A stretch of 64,000 nucleotides of DNA from Pseudomonas knackmussii B13 (GCF_000689415.1 NZ_HG322950.1:3541501-3605500); one strand, 5' to 3'; positions 36,526-46,818 are shown, counted from the first letter of the stretch. Made by a program: numbers and translations. Notes: generated by a model not told the origin, from the sequence alone.

Positions 36526-39240
36526 ATGGCCACTATCCACGTAGACGGCAAGACGTTAGAAGTCGATGGTGCGGACAACCTGTTGCAGGCCTGTCTGTCC
36601 CTCGGACTCGACATCCCCTACTTCTGCTGGCATCCGGCGCTCGGTAGCGTCGGCGCCTGCCGGCAGTGCGCGGTCAAGCAGTACACCGACGAGAACGACA
36701 AACGCGGTCGTATCGTCATGTCCTGCATGACCCCCGCCACCGACAACACCTGGATTTCCATCGACGACGAAGAGTCCAAGGCGTTCCGCGCCAGCGTCGT
36801 CGAATGGCTGATGACCAACCACCCGCACGACTGCCCGGTGTGCGAGGAAGGCGGTCACTGCCACCTGCAGGACATGACGGTGATGACCGGCCACAACCAG
36901 CGCCGGTACCGCTTCACCAAGCGCACCCACCAGAACCAGGAGCTCGGCCCGTTCATCGCCCACGAGATGAACCGCTGCATCGCCTGCTACCGCTGCGTCC
37001 GTTACTACAAGGACTACGCCGGCGGCACCGACCTGGGCGTCTACGGTGCGCACGACAACGTCTATTTCGGCCGTATCGAGGATGGCGTGCTGGAGAGCGA
37101 GTTCTCCGGCAACCTGACCGAGGTCTGCCCGACCGGCGTGTTCACCGACAAGACCCACTCCGCGCGCTACAACCGCAAGTGGGACATGCAGTTCGCCCCG
37201 AGCATCTGCCACGGCTGCTCCAGCGGCTGCAACATCAGCCCCGGTGAGCGCTACGGCGAGATCCGCCGCATCGAGAACCGCTACAACGGCTCGGTGAACC
37301 ACTACTTCCTGTGCGACCGCGGCCGCTTCGGCTACGGCTACGTCAACCGCGAAGACCGTCCGCGCCAGCCGATGCTGATGCTCAGCAAGCAGAAGCTGAC
37401 CCTCGACGGCGCCCTCGACCAGGCCGCTGCCCTGCTCAAGGGCCGCAAGGTCATCGGTATCGGTTCGCCGCGTGCCAGCCTGGAAAGCAACTACGCGCTG
37501 TCCGAACTGGTCGGTGCCGGCAACTACTACAGCGGCATCTCCGCCGACGAACTGCAACGCCTGCGCCTGGTGCTGAAGGTGATGCAGGAAGGCCCCCTGC
37601 CCTCCCCCACCATCCGTGACATGGAAGACCATGACGCGGTGTTCGTGCTCGGCGAAGACCTGACCCAGACCGCTGCCCGTATCGCCCTGGCCCTGCGCCA
37701 GTCGGTCAAGGGCAAGGGCGAGGACATGGCCGCCGCGATGAAGATCCAGCCGTGGCTCGACGCCGCGGTGAAGACCATCGCCCAGCATGAGAAGAACCCG
37801 CTGTTCATCGCCAGCCTGGCCGAGACCCGCCTGGACGACGTCGCCGCCGAGTGCGTGCACGCAGCGCCCGAAGACCTCGCCCGTCTCGGTTTCGCCGTGG
37901 CCCACGCGATCGATCCGAGCGCCCCGGCCGTCGCCGGCCTGGACCCGGAAGCCGCCGAGCTGGCCAAGCGCATTGCCGAAGCCCTGGTCGCCGCCAAGCG
38001 TCCGCTGGTCATCGCCGGCACTTCGCTGGGCAGCAACGCCCTGATCGAGGCCGCCGCGAACATCGCCAGCGCCCTGAAGCAGCGCGAGAAGAACGGCTCG
38101 CTGAGCCTGGTGGTACCGGAAGCCAACAGCCTGGGCCTGGCTCTCTTCGGTGGCGAGTCCGTCGAAGCCGCGCTCGAGCAACTGACCTCCGGCGCCGCCG
38201 ATGCCGTAGTGGTACTGGAGAACGACCTGTACCGCCGCGCCGACGCTGCCCTGGTGGATGCCGCGCTGGCCGCCGCCAAGCTGGTCATCGTCGCCGACCA
38301 CCAGAAGACCGCTACCTCCGACAAGGCGCACATCGTCCTGCCGGCGGCCAGCTTCGCCGAAGGCGACGGCACCCTGGTCAGCCAGGAAGGCCGCGCCCAG
38401 CGCTTCTTCCAGGTCTACGACCCGGCCTACTACAACGCCGACATCCTGGTCCGCGAAGGCTGGCGCTGGCTGCACGCGCTGCACAGCACCCTGGAAGGCA
38501 AGCGTGTCGACTGGACCCAGCTCGACCACGTGATCGACGCTGTCGTCGCCGCCAAGCCGCAACTGGCTGGCATCCGCGATGCTGCGCCGAACGCCTCGTT
38601 CCGCATCAAGGGCATGAAGCTCGCGCGCGAGCCGCACCGTTACTCCGGCCGCACCTCGATGCGCGCCAACATCAATGTCAGCGAGCCCCGCGCTCCGCAG
38701 GACATCGATACCCCGTTCGCCTTCTCCATGGAAGGCTATGCCGGCAGCACCGAACCGCGTCAGCAGATTCCCTTCGCCTGGTCCCCGGGCTGGAACTCGC
38801 CGCAGGCCTGGAACAAGTTCCAGGACGAAGTCGGCGGTCACCTGCGCGCTGGCGATCCGGGCGTACGCCTGATCGAAGCCAAGGGCGACGCCCTGTGGTT
38901 CAGCGAAGTACCCGCGCCCTTCCACGTCCCGGCCAGCCAGTTCAAGGTCGTGCCGTTCCATCACCTGTTCGGTAGCGACGAGACTTCCTCGCGCGCCGCG
39001 CCGGTGCAGGAACGCATCCCGGAAACCTACGCAGCCCTGGGTCGTGACGAGGCCGAGCGCCTCGGCCTGGCCGAAGGCTGCCTGGTGCGCCTGACCGTCA
39101 AGGGCCAGGAGCTGCGCCTGCCGCTGCGCATCAGCGAAGAGCTGGGCGCCGGTCTCGTTGCCCTGCCGGCCGGCCTGGCCGGTATCCCCGCCGGCGTGTT
39201 CGGCAGTGTCGCTGAAGGTCTGCAGGAGGCTGCCCAATGA
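36526..39240 (+). CDS. nuoG: NADH-quinone oxidoreductase subunit G
   Basis: 75-kDa iron-sulfur subunit, 904 residues. N-terminal [2Fe-2S] ligands are in FCWHPALGSVGACRQC; CPVCEEGGHCHLQDM and CIACYRCVRYY carry further clusters. ICHGCSSGCNISPG plus the later FLCDRGRFG give the CxxCxxxC...C set of the extra cluster N7, which only some bacterial NuoG proteins keep. The molybdopterin-like C-terminal domain is complete. It overlaps nuoH by four bases. Confidence 0.97.
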   Translation: MATIHVDGKTLEVDGADNLLQACLSLGLDIPYFCWHPALGSVGACRQCAVKQYTDENDKRGRIVMSCMTPATDNTWISIDDEESKAFRASVVEWLMTNHPHDCPVCEEGGHCHLQDMTVMTGHNQRRYRFTKRTHQNQELGPFIAHEMNRCIACYRCVRYYKDYAGGTDLGVYGAHDNVYFGRIEDGVLESEFSGNLTEVCPTGVFTDKTHSARYNRKWDMQFAPSICHGCSSGCNISPGERYGEIRRIENRYNGSVNHYFLCDRGRFGYGYVNREDRPRQPMLMLSKQKLTLDGALDQAAALLKGRKVIGIGSPRASLESNYALSELVGAGNYYSGISADELQRLRLVLKVMQEGPLPSPTIRDMEDHDAVFVLGEDLTQTAARIALALRQSVKGKGEDMAAAMKIQPWLDAAVKTIAQHEKNPLFIASLAETRLDDVAAECVHAAPEDLARLGFAVAHAIDPSAPAVAGLDPEAAELAKRIAEALVAAKRPLVIAGTSLGSNALIEAAANIASALKQREKNGSLSLVVPEANSLGLALFGGESVEAALEQLTSGAADAVVVLENDLYRRADAALVDAALAAAKLVIVADHQKTATSDKAHIVLPAASFAEGDGTLVSQEGRAQRFFQVYDPAYYNADILVREGWRWLHALHSTLEGKRVDWTQLDHVIDAVVAAKPQLAGIRDAAPNASFRIKGMKLAREPHRYSGRTSMRANINVSEPRAPQDIDTPFAFSMEGYAGSTEPRQQIPFAWSPGWNSPQAWNKFQDEVGGHLRAGDPGVRLIEAKGDALWFSEVPAPFHVPASQFKVVPFHHLFGSDETSSRAAPVQERIPETYAALGRDEAERLGLAEGCLVRLTVKGQELRLPLRISEELGAGLVALPAGLAGIPAGVFGSVAEGLQEAAQ

Positions 39241-40226
39241 GCTGGCTGACACCCGCGCTGCTCGCCGTTCTCATCGAGGTCATCAAGGCCATCGTCATCC
39301 TGCTCGTGGTCGTCGTCTGCGGCGCCCTGCTGAGCTGGGTGGAGCGTCGCCTGCTGGGCCTCTGGCAGGACCGCTACGGTCCGAACCGGGTCGGCCCCTT
39401 CGGGGCCTTCCAGCTCGGTGCGGACATGATCAAGATGTTCTTCAAGGAAGACTGGACCCCGCCGTTCGCCGACAAGATGATCTTCACCCTCGCCCCGGTC
39501 ATCGCCATGGGCGCGCTGCTGATCGCCTTCGCCATCATCCCGATCACCCCGAACTGGGGTGTGGCGGACCTGAACATCGGCATCCTGTTCTTCTTCGCCA
39601 TGGCTGGCCTGACCGTGTACGCGGTGCTCTTCGCCGGCTGGTCGAGCAACAACAAGTTCGCCCTGCTCGGCAGCCTGCGCGCCTCGGCCCAGACCATCTC
39701 CTACGAGGTGTTCCTGGCCCTGTCGCTGATGGGTATCGTCGCTCAGGTCGGCTCGTTCAACATGCGCGACATCGTCGAATACCAGGCCCAGCACCTGTGG
39801 TTCATCATTCCGCAGTTCTTCGGCTTCTGCACCTTCATCATCGCCGGCGTCGCCGTGACCCACCGTCACCCGTTCGACCAGCCGGAAGCGGAGCAGGAAC
39901 TGGCGGACGGCTACCACATCGAGTACGCCGGGATGAAATGGGGCATGTTCTTCGTCGGCGAGTACATCGGCATCGTGCTGATCTCGGCGCTGCTCGTGAC
40001 CCTGTTCTTCGGCGGCTGGCACGGCCCGTTCAACATCCTGCCGCAGATCCCGTTCATCTGGTTCGCGCTGAAGACGTCCTTCTTCATCATGCTGTTCATC
40101 CTGATCCGCGCCTCGCTGCCGCGTCCGCGCTATGACCAGGTGATGGCCTTCAGCTGGAAGGTCTGCCTTCCGCTGACCCTGATCAACCTGCTGGTGACCG
40201 GCGCCTGCGTGCTCGCGGCCCAGTAA
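39237..40226 (+). CDS. nuoH: NADH-quinone oxidoreductase subunit H
   Basis: Membrane subunit forming the quinone chamber with NuoB and NuoD. The protein is 329 residues with about eight helices. Typical sequences are WVERRLLGLWQDRYGPNRVG and HRHPFDQPEAEQELADGYHI. The start overlaps nuoG (ATGA). Confidence 0.97.
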   Translation: MSWLTPALLAVLIEVIKAIVILLVVVVCGALLSWVERRLLGLWQDRYGPNRVGPFGAFQLGADMIKMFFKEDWTPPFADKMIFTLAPVIAMGALLIAFAIIPITPNWGVADLNIGILFFFAMAGLTVYAVLFAGWSSNNKFALLGSLRASAQTISYEVFLALSLMGIVAQVGSFNMRDIVEYQAQHLWFIIPQFFGFCTFIIAGVAVTHRHPFDQPEAEQELADGYHIEYAGMKWGMFFVGEYIGIVLISALLVTLFFGGWHGPFNILPQIPFIWFALKTSFFIMLFILIRASLPRPRYDQVMAFSWKVCLPLTLINLLVTGACVLAAQ

Positions 40227-40237
40227 GGAGAATCGCC

Positions 40238-40786
40238 ATGATCAAAGAAATTCTGCACATCGTGCATGGCACCTACACCCAGCTGCGCAGCCTGGTGATG
40301 ATCTTCAGCCATGCCTTCCGCAAGCGTGACACCCTGCAATACCCCGAAGAGCCCGTGTACCTGCCGCCGCGCTACCGCGGCCGCATCGTCCTGACCCGCG
40401 ATCCCGACGGCGAAGAGCGCTGCGTAGCCTGCAACCTGTGCGCCGTGGCCTGCCCGGTCGGCTGCATCTCGCTGCAGAAGGCCGAGACCGACGACGGTCG
40501 CTGGTACCCGGAATTCTTCCGCATCAACTTCTCCCGCTGCATCTTCTGCGGCCTGTGCGAAGAAGCCTGCCCGACCACCGCAATCCAGCTGACTCCGGAT
40601 TTCGAGATGGGCGAGTTCAAGCGCCAGGACCTGGTCTACGAGAAGGAAGACCTGCTGATCTCCGGCCCCGGCAAGAACCCGGAATACAACTTCTACCGCG
40701 TCGCCGGCATGGCCATCGCCGGCAAGCCGAAAGGCAGCGCGCAGAACGAAGCCGAACCGATCAACGTCAAGAGCCTGCTGCCGTAA
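40238..40786 (+). CDS. nuoI: NADH-quinone oxidoreductase subunit I
   Basis: Two-[4Fe-4S] ferredoxin-like subunit carrying N6a and N6b. The protein is 182 residues. Cysteine motifs are CVACNLCAVACPVGC and CIFCGLCEEACPTTA. AAGGAG precedes the start. Confidence 0.97.
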   Translation: MIKEILHIVHGTYTQLRSLVMIFSHAFRKRDTLQYPEEPVYLPPRYRGRIVLTRDPDGEERCVACNLCAVACPVGCISLQKAETDDGRWYPEFFRINFSRCIFCGLCEEACPTTAIQLTPDFEMGEFKRQDLVYEKEDLLISGPGKNPEYNFYRVAGMAIAGKPKGSAQNEAEPINVKSLLP

Positions 40787-40797
40787 GGAGACGTCGC

Positions 40798-41298
40798 GTG
40801 GAATTCGCTTTCTACTTCGCCGCCGGCGTCGCCGTGCTGGCAACCCTGCGGGTCATCACCAACAGCAATCCGGTGCATGCCCTGCTCTATCTCATCGTTT
40901 CGCTGCTCGCCGTATCGATGACCTTCTTCAGCCTCGGCGCTCCGTTCGCCGGCGCTCTGGAAATCATCGTCTACGCCGGCGCGATCATGGTGCTGTTCGT
41001 CTTCGTGGTGATGATGCTCAACCTCGGCCCGGCCATCGCCGAGCAGGAACGCAAGTGGCTCAAGCCCGGCGTCTGGGTCGGCCCCGGCGCGCTGTCGCTG
41101 GTGCTGCTGGTCGAGCTGCTGCTGGTCCTGGCCCGCACCCCGAGCGGTGCCGGCATCGGCCACACCACCGTGGACGCCAAGGCCGTCGGCATCAGCCTGT
41201 TCGGTCCTTACCTGCTGGTCGTCGAACTGGCCTCGATGCTGCTGCTGGCGGCTCTGGTCGCCGCCTACCACCTCGGCCGCCACGAAGCGAAGGAATAA
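40798..41298 (+). CDS. nuoJ: NADH-quinone oxidoreductase subunit J
   Basis: Membrane subunit of 166 residues with five helices, initiated at a GTG placed eight bases after an AAGGAG. The frame is open far upstream through nuoI, but only this start gives the normal N-terminus EFAFYFAAGVAVLATLRV. ALEIIVYAGAIMVLFVFVVM contains the pi-bulge helix TM3 of complex I. Confidence 0.95.
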   Translation: MEFAFYFAAGVAVLATLRVITNSNPVHALLYLIVSLLAVSMTFFSLGAPFAGALEIIVYAGAIMVLFVFVVMMLNLGPAIAEQERKWLKPGVWVGPGALSLVLLVELLLVLARTPSGAGIGHTTVDAKAVGISLFGPYLLVVELASMLLLAALVAAYHLGRHEAKE

Positions 41299-41302
41299 CC
41301 CC

Positions 41303-41611
41303 ATGAATGCAATCCCCCTGGAACACGGGTTGGCACTCTCCGGCGTGCTGTTCTGCCTCGGCCTGGCCGGTCTGATGGTGCGCCGCAACATCCTGTTCGT
41401 TCTGATGAGCCTGGAAGTGATGATGAACGCCGCCGCGCTGGCCTTCGTGGTCGCCGGTAGCCGTTGGGGTCAACCCGACGGCCAGGTGATGTTCATCCTG
41501 GTGCTCAGCCTGGCCGCGGCCGAGGCGAGCATCGGTCTGGCGATCCTGCTGCAACTGTATCGCCGCTTCCATACCCTCGATGTCGACGCTGCAAGCGAGA
41601 TGCGCGGATGA
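41303..41611 (+). CDS. nuoK: NADH-quinone oxidoreductase subunit K
   Basis: A 102-residue, three-helix subunit. The conserved glutamates of the proton path are in LMSLEVMMNAAALAF and AAAEASIGLAILLQLYR. It starts four bases after nuoJ and overlaps nuoL by four bases. Confidence 0.96.
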   Translation: MNAIPLEHGLALSGVLFCLGLAGLMVRRNILFVLMSLEVMMNAAALAFVVAGSRWGQPDGQVMFILVLSLAAAEASIGLAILLQLYRRFHTLDVDAASEMRG

Positions 41612-43455
41612 ACCTGCTGCCCCTCACCTTCCTGTTCCCTCTGATCGGCTTCCTGCTGCTGTCTTTCTCCCGCGGCAAGTGGTCGGAAAACCTCTCCGCG
41701 CTGGTCGGCGTCGGCTCGGTCGGTCTGTCCGCCCTGTCCGCCTTCTGGGCGATCTGGAGCTTCCACAGCGCACCGCCCGCCGGCGGCGCCTACACCCTGG
41801 TCCTCTGGCAGTGGATGAACGTCGCCGGCTTCGCGCCGAACTTCGCCCTCTACCTGGACGGCCTGTCGGTCACCATGCTCGGCGTGGTTACCGGTGTCGG
41901 CTTCCTGATCCACCTGTTCGCCAGCTGGTACATGCGCGGTGAAGCCGGTTACTCGCGCTTCTTCGCCTACACCAACCTGTTCATCGCCAGCATGCTGTTC
42001 CTGGTGCTGGGCGATAACCTGCTGTTCCTGTACTTCGGCTGGGAAGGCGTGGGCCTCTGCTCCTACCTGCTGATCGGCTTCTATTACAGCCATGTACCGA
42101 ACGGCAACGCGGCGCTGAAAGCCTTCATCGTCACCCGCGTCGGCGACGTGTTCATGGCCTTCGGCCTGTTCATCCTGTTCCAGCAACTCGGCACCCTGAA
42201 CATCCAGGAACTGCTGGTGCTGGCGCCGCAGCACTTCGCCCAGGGCGACCTGTGGGTCAGCCTCGCGGCCCTGGCGCTGCTCGGTGGCGCGGTCGGTAAA
42301 TCCGCCCAGCTGCCGCTGCAGACCTGGCTGGCCGACGCCATGGCCGGTCCGACCCCGGTTTCCGCACTGATCCACGCGGCGACCATGGTGACCGCGGGCG
42401 TCTACCTGATCGCCCGCTGCCACGGCATCTTCACCCTGGCGCCGAACGTGCTCGAGCTGGTCGGCGTGGTCGGTGCGGTGACCCTGGTCCTGGCCGGCTT
42501 CGCCGCCCTGGTGCAGACCGACATCAAGCGTATCCTCGCCTACTCGACCATGAGCCAGATCGGCTACATGTTCCTGGCCCTGGGCGTCGGCGCATGGGAT
42601 GCCGCGATCTTCCACCTGATGACCCACGCCTTCTTCAAGGCGCTGCTGTTCCTTGCCTCCGGTGCGGTGATCGTCGCCTGCCACCACGAGCAGGACATCT
42701 TCAAGATGGGCGGCCTGTGGAAGAAGCTGCCGCTGGCCTACGCGAGCTTCATCGTCGGTGGTGCCGCCCTGGCTGCCCTGCCGCTGCTGACCGCCGGCTT
42801 CTACTCCAAGGACGAGATCCTCTGGGAAGCCTTCGCCAGCGGTCACCAGAAGCTGCTGATCGCAGGTCTGGTCGGCGCCTTCATGACCTCGCTGTACACC
42901 TTCCGCCTGATCTTCATCGCCTTCCACGGCGAAGCGAAGACCGAAGCGCACGCCGGCCACGGCATCAGCCACTGGCTGCCGCTGTCGGTGCTGATCGTGC
43001 TCTCGACCTTCGTCGGCGCGCTGATCACCCCGCCGCTGCACGGTGTGCTGCCGGAAAGCGTCGGCCATGCCGGCGGCGAAGCCCAGCACAGCCTGGAAAT
43101 CGCCTCGGGTGCCATCGCCATCGCCGGCATCCTGCTGGCCGGCCTGCTGTTCCTCGGCAAGCGCCGCTTCGTCAGCGCCCTCGCCCAGAGCGCGCCGGGC
43201 CGCTTCTTCGGCACCTGGTGGTTCCATGCCTGGGGCTTCGACTGGCTCTACGACAAGCTGTTCGTGAAACCCTATCTGCTGCTCTGCCGCCTGCTCGGCC
43301 GCGACCCGATCGACCAGTCCCTGGTCCTGGTGCCGCTGACCGCCCGTGGTGGACACAAACTCCTCAGCCTCACCGAGAACGGCCGCCTGCGCTGGTACGC
43401 CGCTTCCCTGGTGGGTGGCGCCGCGCTGCTGCTCGCCGCGCTGCTGCTGGCCTAA
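41608..43455 (+). CDS. nuoL: NADH-quinone oxidoreductase subunit L
   Basis: Antiporter-like distal proton pump with the long lateral helix at its C-terminus. The protein is 615 residues from the ATG overlapping nuoK. FGWEGVGLCSYLLIGFYY and GAVGKSAQLPLQTWLADAM hold the essential Glu and Lys of the channel. Confidence 0.96.
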   Translation: MNLLPLTFLFPLIGFLLLSFSRGKWSENLSALVGVGSVGLSALSAFWAIWSFHSAPPAGGAYTLVLWQWMNVAGFAPNFALYLDGLSVTMLGVVTGVGFLIHLFASWYMRGEAGYSRFFAYTNLFIASMLFLVLGDNLLFLYFGWEGVGLCSYLLIGFYYSHVPNGNAALKAFIVTRVGDVFMAFGLFILFQQLGTLNIQELLVLAPQHFAQGDLWVSLAALALLGGAVGKSAQLPLQTWLADAMAGPTPVSALIHAATMVTAGVYLIARCHGIFTLAPNVLELVGVVGAVTLVLAGFAALVQTDIKRILAYSTMSQIGYMFLALGVGAWDAAIFHLMTHAFFKALLFLASGAVIVACHHEQDIFKMGGLWKKLPLAYASFIVGGAALAALPLLTAGFYSKDEILWEAFASGHQKLLIAGLVGAFMTSLYTFRLIFIAFHGEAKTEAHAGHGISHWLPLSVLIVLSTFVGALITPPLHGVLPESVGHAGGEAQHSLEIASGAIAIAGILLAGLLFLGKRRFVSALAQSAPGRFFGTWWFHAWGFDWLYDKLFVKPYLLLCRLLGRDPIDQSLVLVPLTARGGHKLLSLTENGRLRWYAASLVGGAALLLAALLLA

Positions 43456-43482
43456 CGAATTCACGGAGAGATTGAGCCCGTC

Positions 43483-45012
43483 ATGATTCTGCCCTGGCTA
43501 ATCCTGATCCCCTTCATCGGCGGCTTCTTCTGCTGGATCGCCGAATACACCAGCAAGTCCCTGCCCCGCTGGGTCGCGCTGGCGTCGATGTCGCTGACCC
43601 TGGCCCTGAGCCTGTGGCTGTGGCACACCGGCGACTTCCACCTGGCGCCCGCCCCCGGCGGCGCGCCGCAGTGGACCGCGGAGTTCCACATCGGCTGGAT
43701 CGAGCGTTTCGGTATCAGCATCCATCTGGCAATGGACGGCCTGTCCCTGCTGATGGTCGCCCTGACCGGTCTGCTCGGTGTGCTGTCGGTCCTCTGCTCG
43801 TGGAACGAGATCCAGCGTCGCGTCGGTTTCTTCCACCTGAACCTGCTGTGGATTCTGGGTGGCGTGATCGGCGTGTTCCTGGCCGTCGACATGTTCCTGT
43901 TCTTCTTCTTCTGGGAAATGATGCTGGTGCCGATGTACTTCCTCATCGCGCTCTGGGGTCATAGCTCGGACGATGGCAAGAAGACCCGCATCTACGCCGC
44001 CACCAAGTTCTTCATCTTCACCCAGGCCAGCGGCCTGGTGATGCTGGTGGCGATCGTCGCCCTGGTCCTGGTGCACTACAACGCCACCGGCGTGCTGACC
44101 TTCAACTACGCCGAACTGCTGAAGACCCCGATGAGCGCCCACGTCGAGTGGCTGCTGATGCTCGGCTTCTTCGTCGCCTTCGCGGTGAAGATGCCGGTGG
44201 TTCCGGTGCACTCCTGGCTGCCCGATGCCCACGCCCAGGCGCCGACCGCCGGTTCCGTGGACCTGGCCGGCATCCTGCTGAAGACCGCTGCCTACGGCCT
44301 GATCCGCTTCGCTCTGCCGCTGTTCCCGAACGCGTCGGCCGAGTTCGCGCCCATCGCCATGACCCTGGGTCTGATCGGTATCTTCTACGGTGCCCTGCTG
44401 TCCTTCGCCCAGACCGACATCAAGCGCCTGGTGGCCTTCTCCAGCGTGTCGCACATGGGCTTCGTGATGATCGGCATCTTCTCCGGCAGCCCGCAGGCGC
44501 TGCAGGGCGTCGTGGTGCAGATGATCGCCCACGGCCTCTCCGCTGCCGCGCTCTTCATCCTGTGCGGCCAGCTGTACGAGCGCCTGCACACCCGTGACAT
44601 GCGCAAGATGGGCGGCCTGTGGTCGCGTATCCCGTACCTGCCGGCCGTGGCCCTGTTCTTCGCCACCGCGTCGCTGGGCCTGCCGGGTACCGGCAACTTC
44701 GTCGGCGAGTTCCTGATCCTGCTGGGCACCTTCAAGACCTGGACCTGGACCATCGTCATCGCCACCTTCGGCCTGGTGTTCGGTTCGGTCTACTCGCTGA
44801 TCATGATCCACCGCGCCTACTTCGGCCCGTCGAAGGCGGACACGCCGATCGCCGGCCTGAACTTCCGCGAGCTGAGCATGGTGCTGGGCCTCGCCGCCCT
44901 GCTGGTCCTGCTCGGCATCTACCCGCAGCCGGTACTCGATACCTCCGCCGCCACCATGCACGGTGTGCAGCAATGGTTCGACTCCGCCCTTTCCACCCTT
45001 GCCGCACGGTAG
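43483..45012 (+). CDS. nuoM: NADH-quinone oxidoreductase subunit M
   Basis: Second antiporter-like subunit, 509 residues and about 14 helices. FFFWEMMLVPMYFLIALWG and AVKMPVVPVHSWLPDAHAQA carry the conserved Glu and Lys. It lies 27 bases after nuoL. Confidence 0.96.
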   Translation: MILPWLILIPFIGGFFCWIAEYTSKSLPRWVALASMSLTLALSLWLWHTGDFHLAPAPGGAPQWTAEFHIGWIERFGISIHLAMDGLSLLMVALTGLLGVLSVLCSWNEIQRRVGFFHLNLLWILGGVIGVFLAVDMFLFFFFWEMMLVPMYFLIALWGHSSDDGKKTRIYAATKFFIFTQASGLVMLVAIVALVLVHYNATGVLTFNYAELLKTPMSAHVEWLLMLGFFVAFAVKMPVVPVHSWLPDAHAQAPTAGSVDLAGILLKTAAYGLIRFALPLFPNASAEFAPIAMTLGLIGIFYGALLSFAQTDIKRLVAFSSVSHMGFVMIGIFSGSPQALQGVVVQMIAHGLSAAALFILCGQLYERLHTRDMRKMGGLWSRIPYLPAVALFFATASLGLPGTGNFVGEFLILLGTFKTWTWTIVIATFGLVFGSVYSLIMIHRAYFGPSKADTPIAGLNFRELSMVLGLAALLVLLGIYPQPVLDTSAATMHGVQQWFDSALSTLAAR

Positions 45013-45019
45013 TCGCGAA

Positions 45020-46486
45020 ATGACCTTCACGATCCAACACTTCATCGCGCTCCTGCCGCTGCTCATCACCAGCGCCACCCTGGTGGTGGTGATGCTGGCA
45101 GTTGCCTGGAAACGCAATCACCAGCTGATCAGCACCCTCACTGTGATCGGCCTGAACCTGGCGCTGGTCTCGATCTTCTGGGCGGTCAAGGCCACCCCGA
45201 TCGCCGTCACCGAATTGATGCAGATCGATAACTTCGCCCTGTTTTACTCGGCGTTGATCCTGGTCGCCGCCCTCGCCTGCTCGACCCTCGCCCATGCCTA
45301 CATGGAGAGCTACCCGGGGAACCGCGAAGAGCTCTACCTGCTCCTGCTGCTGTCCACCGCGGGCGGCCTGGTGCTGGTAGCGGCGCAGAACCTGGCCGGC
45401 CTGTTCATCGGCCTGGAGCTGCTGTCGGTGCCGGTCTACGGCATGGTCGCCTATGCCTTCTTCAACCGTCGCAGCCTGGAAGCCGGCATCAAGTACACCG
45501 TACTGTCCGCCGCCGGCTCCGCCTTCCTGCTGTTCGGCATGGCCATGCTCTACGCCGAGTCGGGCACCCTGACCTTCGCCGGTCTGGGCGCTCAACTGGC
45601 CGAAGGCACCGTGCACGGTCCGCTGCTGACCATCGGCGTCGGCATGATGATCGTCGGCCTGGGCTTCAAGCTGTCGCTGGCGCCCTTCCACCTGTGGACC
45701 CCGGACGTCTATGAAGGCGCCCCGGCGCCGGTGGCAGCCTTCCTCGCCACCGCCTCCAAGGTCGCGGTCTTCGCCGTGCTCCTGCGTCTGTTCCAGATCG
45801 CTCCGGCGGCCCTGCACAGCGGCCTGCTGCACACTGCCCTGGCAGTCATCGCCGTTGCCTCGATCCTGGTCGGCAACCTGCTGGCGCTGACCCAGAGCAA
45901 CATCAAGCGTCTGCTCGGCTACTCGTCCATCGCTCACTTCGGCTACCTGCTGATCGCCGTGGTGGCGAGCAACGGTCTGGCCGTGGAAGCGGTGGGCGTG
46001 TACCTGACCACCTACGTGGTCACCTCGCTGGGCGCCTTCGGCGTGGTCACCCTGATGTCCACTCCGTACAGCGGCCGCGACGCCGATGCCCTGTTCGAGT
46101 ACCGCGGCCTGTTCTGGCGCCGTCCGGTGCTGACCGCCGTGCTGACCGTGATGATGCTGTCCCTGGCCGGCATCCCGCTGACCGCCGGCTTCATCGGCAA
46201 GTTCTACGTGATCACCAGCGGCGTCGAAGCGCACCTGTGGTGGCTGGTCGGTTCCCTGGTACTGGGCAGCGCCATCGGCCTGTTCTACTACCTGCGCGTC
46301 ATGGTCACCCTGTTCCTGGTCGAGCCGAACCTCAAGCGCCACGACGCTCCGCTGAACTGGGGCCAGCGCGCCGGCGGCATCATGCTGGTAGCCATCGCCC
46401 TGCTGGCCGTGCTGCTCGGCGTCTACCCGCAACCGCTGCTGCACCTGCTGCAGCAATCGGGTCTGACCCTGCTCGCCGCCGGCTGA
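45020..46486 (+). CDS. nuoN: NADH-quinone oxidoreductase subunit N
   Basis: Third antiporter-like subunit and last gene of the operon, 488 residues. The ATG at 45020 is seven bases after nuoM; the longer open frame inside nuoM is rejected. GLELLSVPVYGMVAYAFF and FKLSLAPFHLWTPDVYEGAP are diagnostic. A strong terminator follows. Confidence 0.96.
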   Translation: MTFTIQHFIALLPLLITSATLVVVMLAVAWKRNHQLISTLTVIGLNLALVSIFWAVKATPIAVTELMQIDNFALFYSALILVAALACSTLAHAYMESYPGNREELYLLLLLSTAGGLVLVAAQNLAGLFIGLELLSVPVYGMVAYAFFNRRSLEAGIKYTVLSAAGSAFLLFGMAMLYAESGTLTFAGLGAQLAEGTVHGPLLTIGVGMMIVGLGFKLSLAPFHLWTPDVYEGAPAPVAAFLATASKVAVFAVLLRLFQIAPAALHSGLLHTALAVIAVASILVGNLLALTQSNIKRLLGYSSIAHFGYLLIAVVASNGLAVEAVGVYLTTYVVTSLGAFGVVTLMSTPYSGRDADALFEYRGLFWRRPVLTAVLTVMMLSLAGIPLTAGFIGKFYVITSGVEAHLWWLVGSLVLGSAIGLFYYLRVMVTLFLVEPNLKRHDAPLNWGQRAGGIMLVAIALLAVLLGVYPQPLLHLLQQSGLTLLAAG

Positions 46487-46504
46487 TAGCCACAAGCGAC
46501 GATG

Positions 46505-46530
46505 AAAACCCCGCCTCGGCGGGGTTTTTT
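46505..46530 (+). terminator. Terminator of the nuo operon
   Basis: CCCCGCC-TC-GGCGGGG stem flanked by AAAA and six T, 18 bases after the nuoN stop. Confidence 0.93.
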
Positions 46531-46751
46531 ATTGCCCGCTCGATAGGCGCTCACGCGAGCAGCCAGTTGCAAAGGATGATGCAGGGAGGCTCTTGCTCCT
46601 TTACTACTGTTCAACAAATCGTTCACTCCCGGATAGCCTGAACGCACACCCCAGCGCCCGAAAGGAGCGTCATGGCGAAGCGCCATAAGGCCTCTAGCGC
46701 ACACCCCACCAACTGCCCGACAAAAAATTGCCGGCAATCCGCAAATAACTG

Positions 46752-46778
46752 TAAAGAAAAGCGCACAAGCGCCGATAA
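46752..46778 (+). promoter_or_regulatory. Sigma-28 (FliA) promoter of the chemoreceptor
   Basis: TAAA at 46752-46755, exactly 15 bases, then GCCGATAA at 46771-46778: a full match to the FliA consensus TAAA-N15-GCCGATAA. Transcription would begin near 46784, about 35 bases upstream of the ATG at 46819. The rest of the 332-base gap (46487-46818) holds only the nuo terminator. Confidence 0.9.
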
Positions 46779-46818
46779 GCTGACACCACCCCCACTTTCC
46801 CCATGGAAGGACGCTCCC

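Noticed and set aside
36556..39252. 898-codon open frame on the minus strand
   Set aside because: Antisense to nuoG, which has all cluster cysteines; no independent support.
46672..46818. Chemoreceptor start at 46672
   Set aside because: Despite a good AAGGAG, it lies upstream of a perfect FliA promoter, and the extension is hydrophilic and unlike the family N-terminus.
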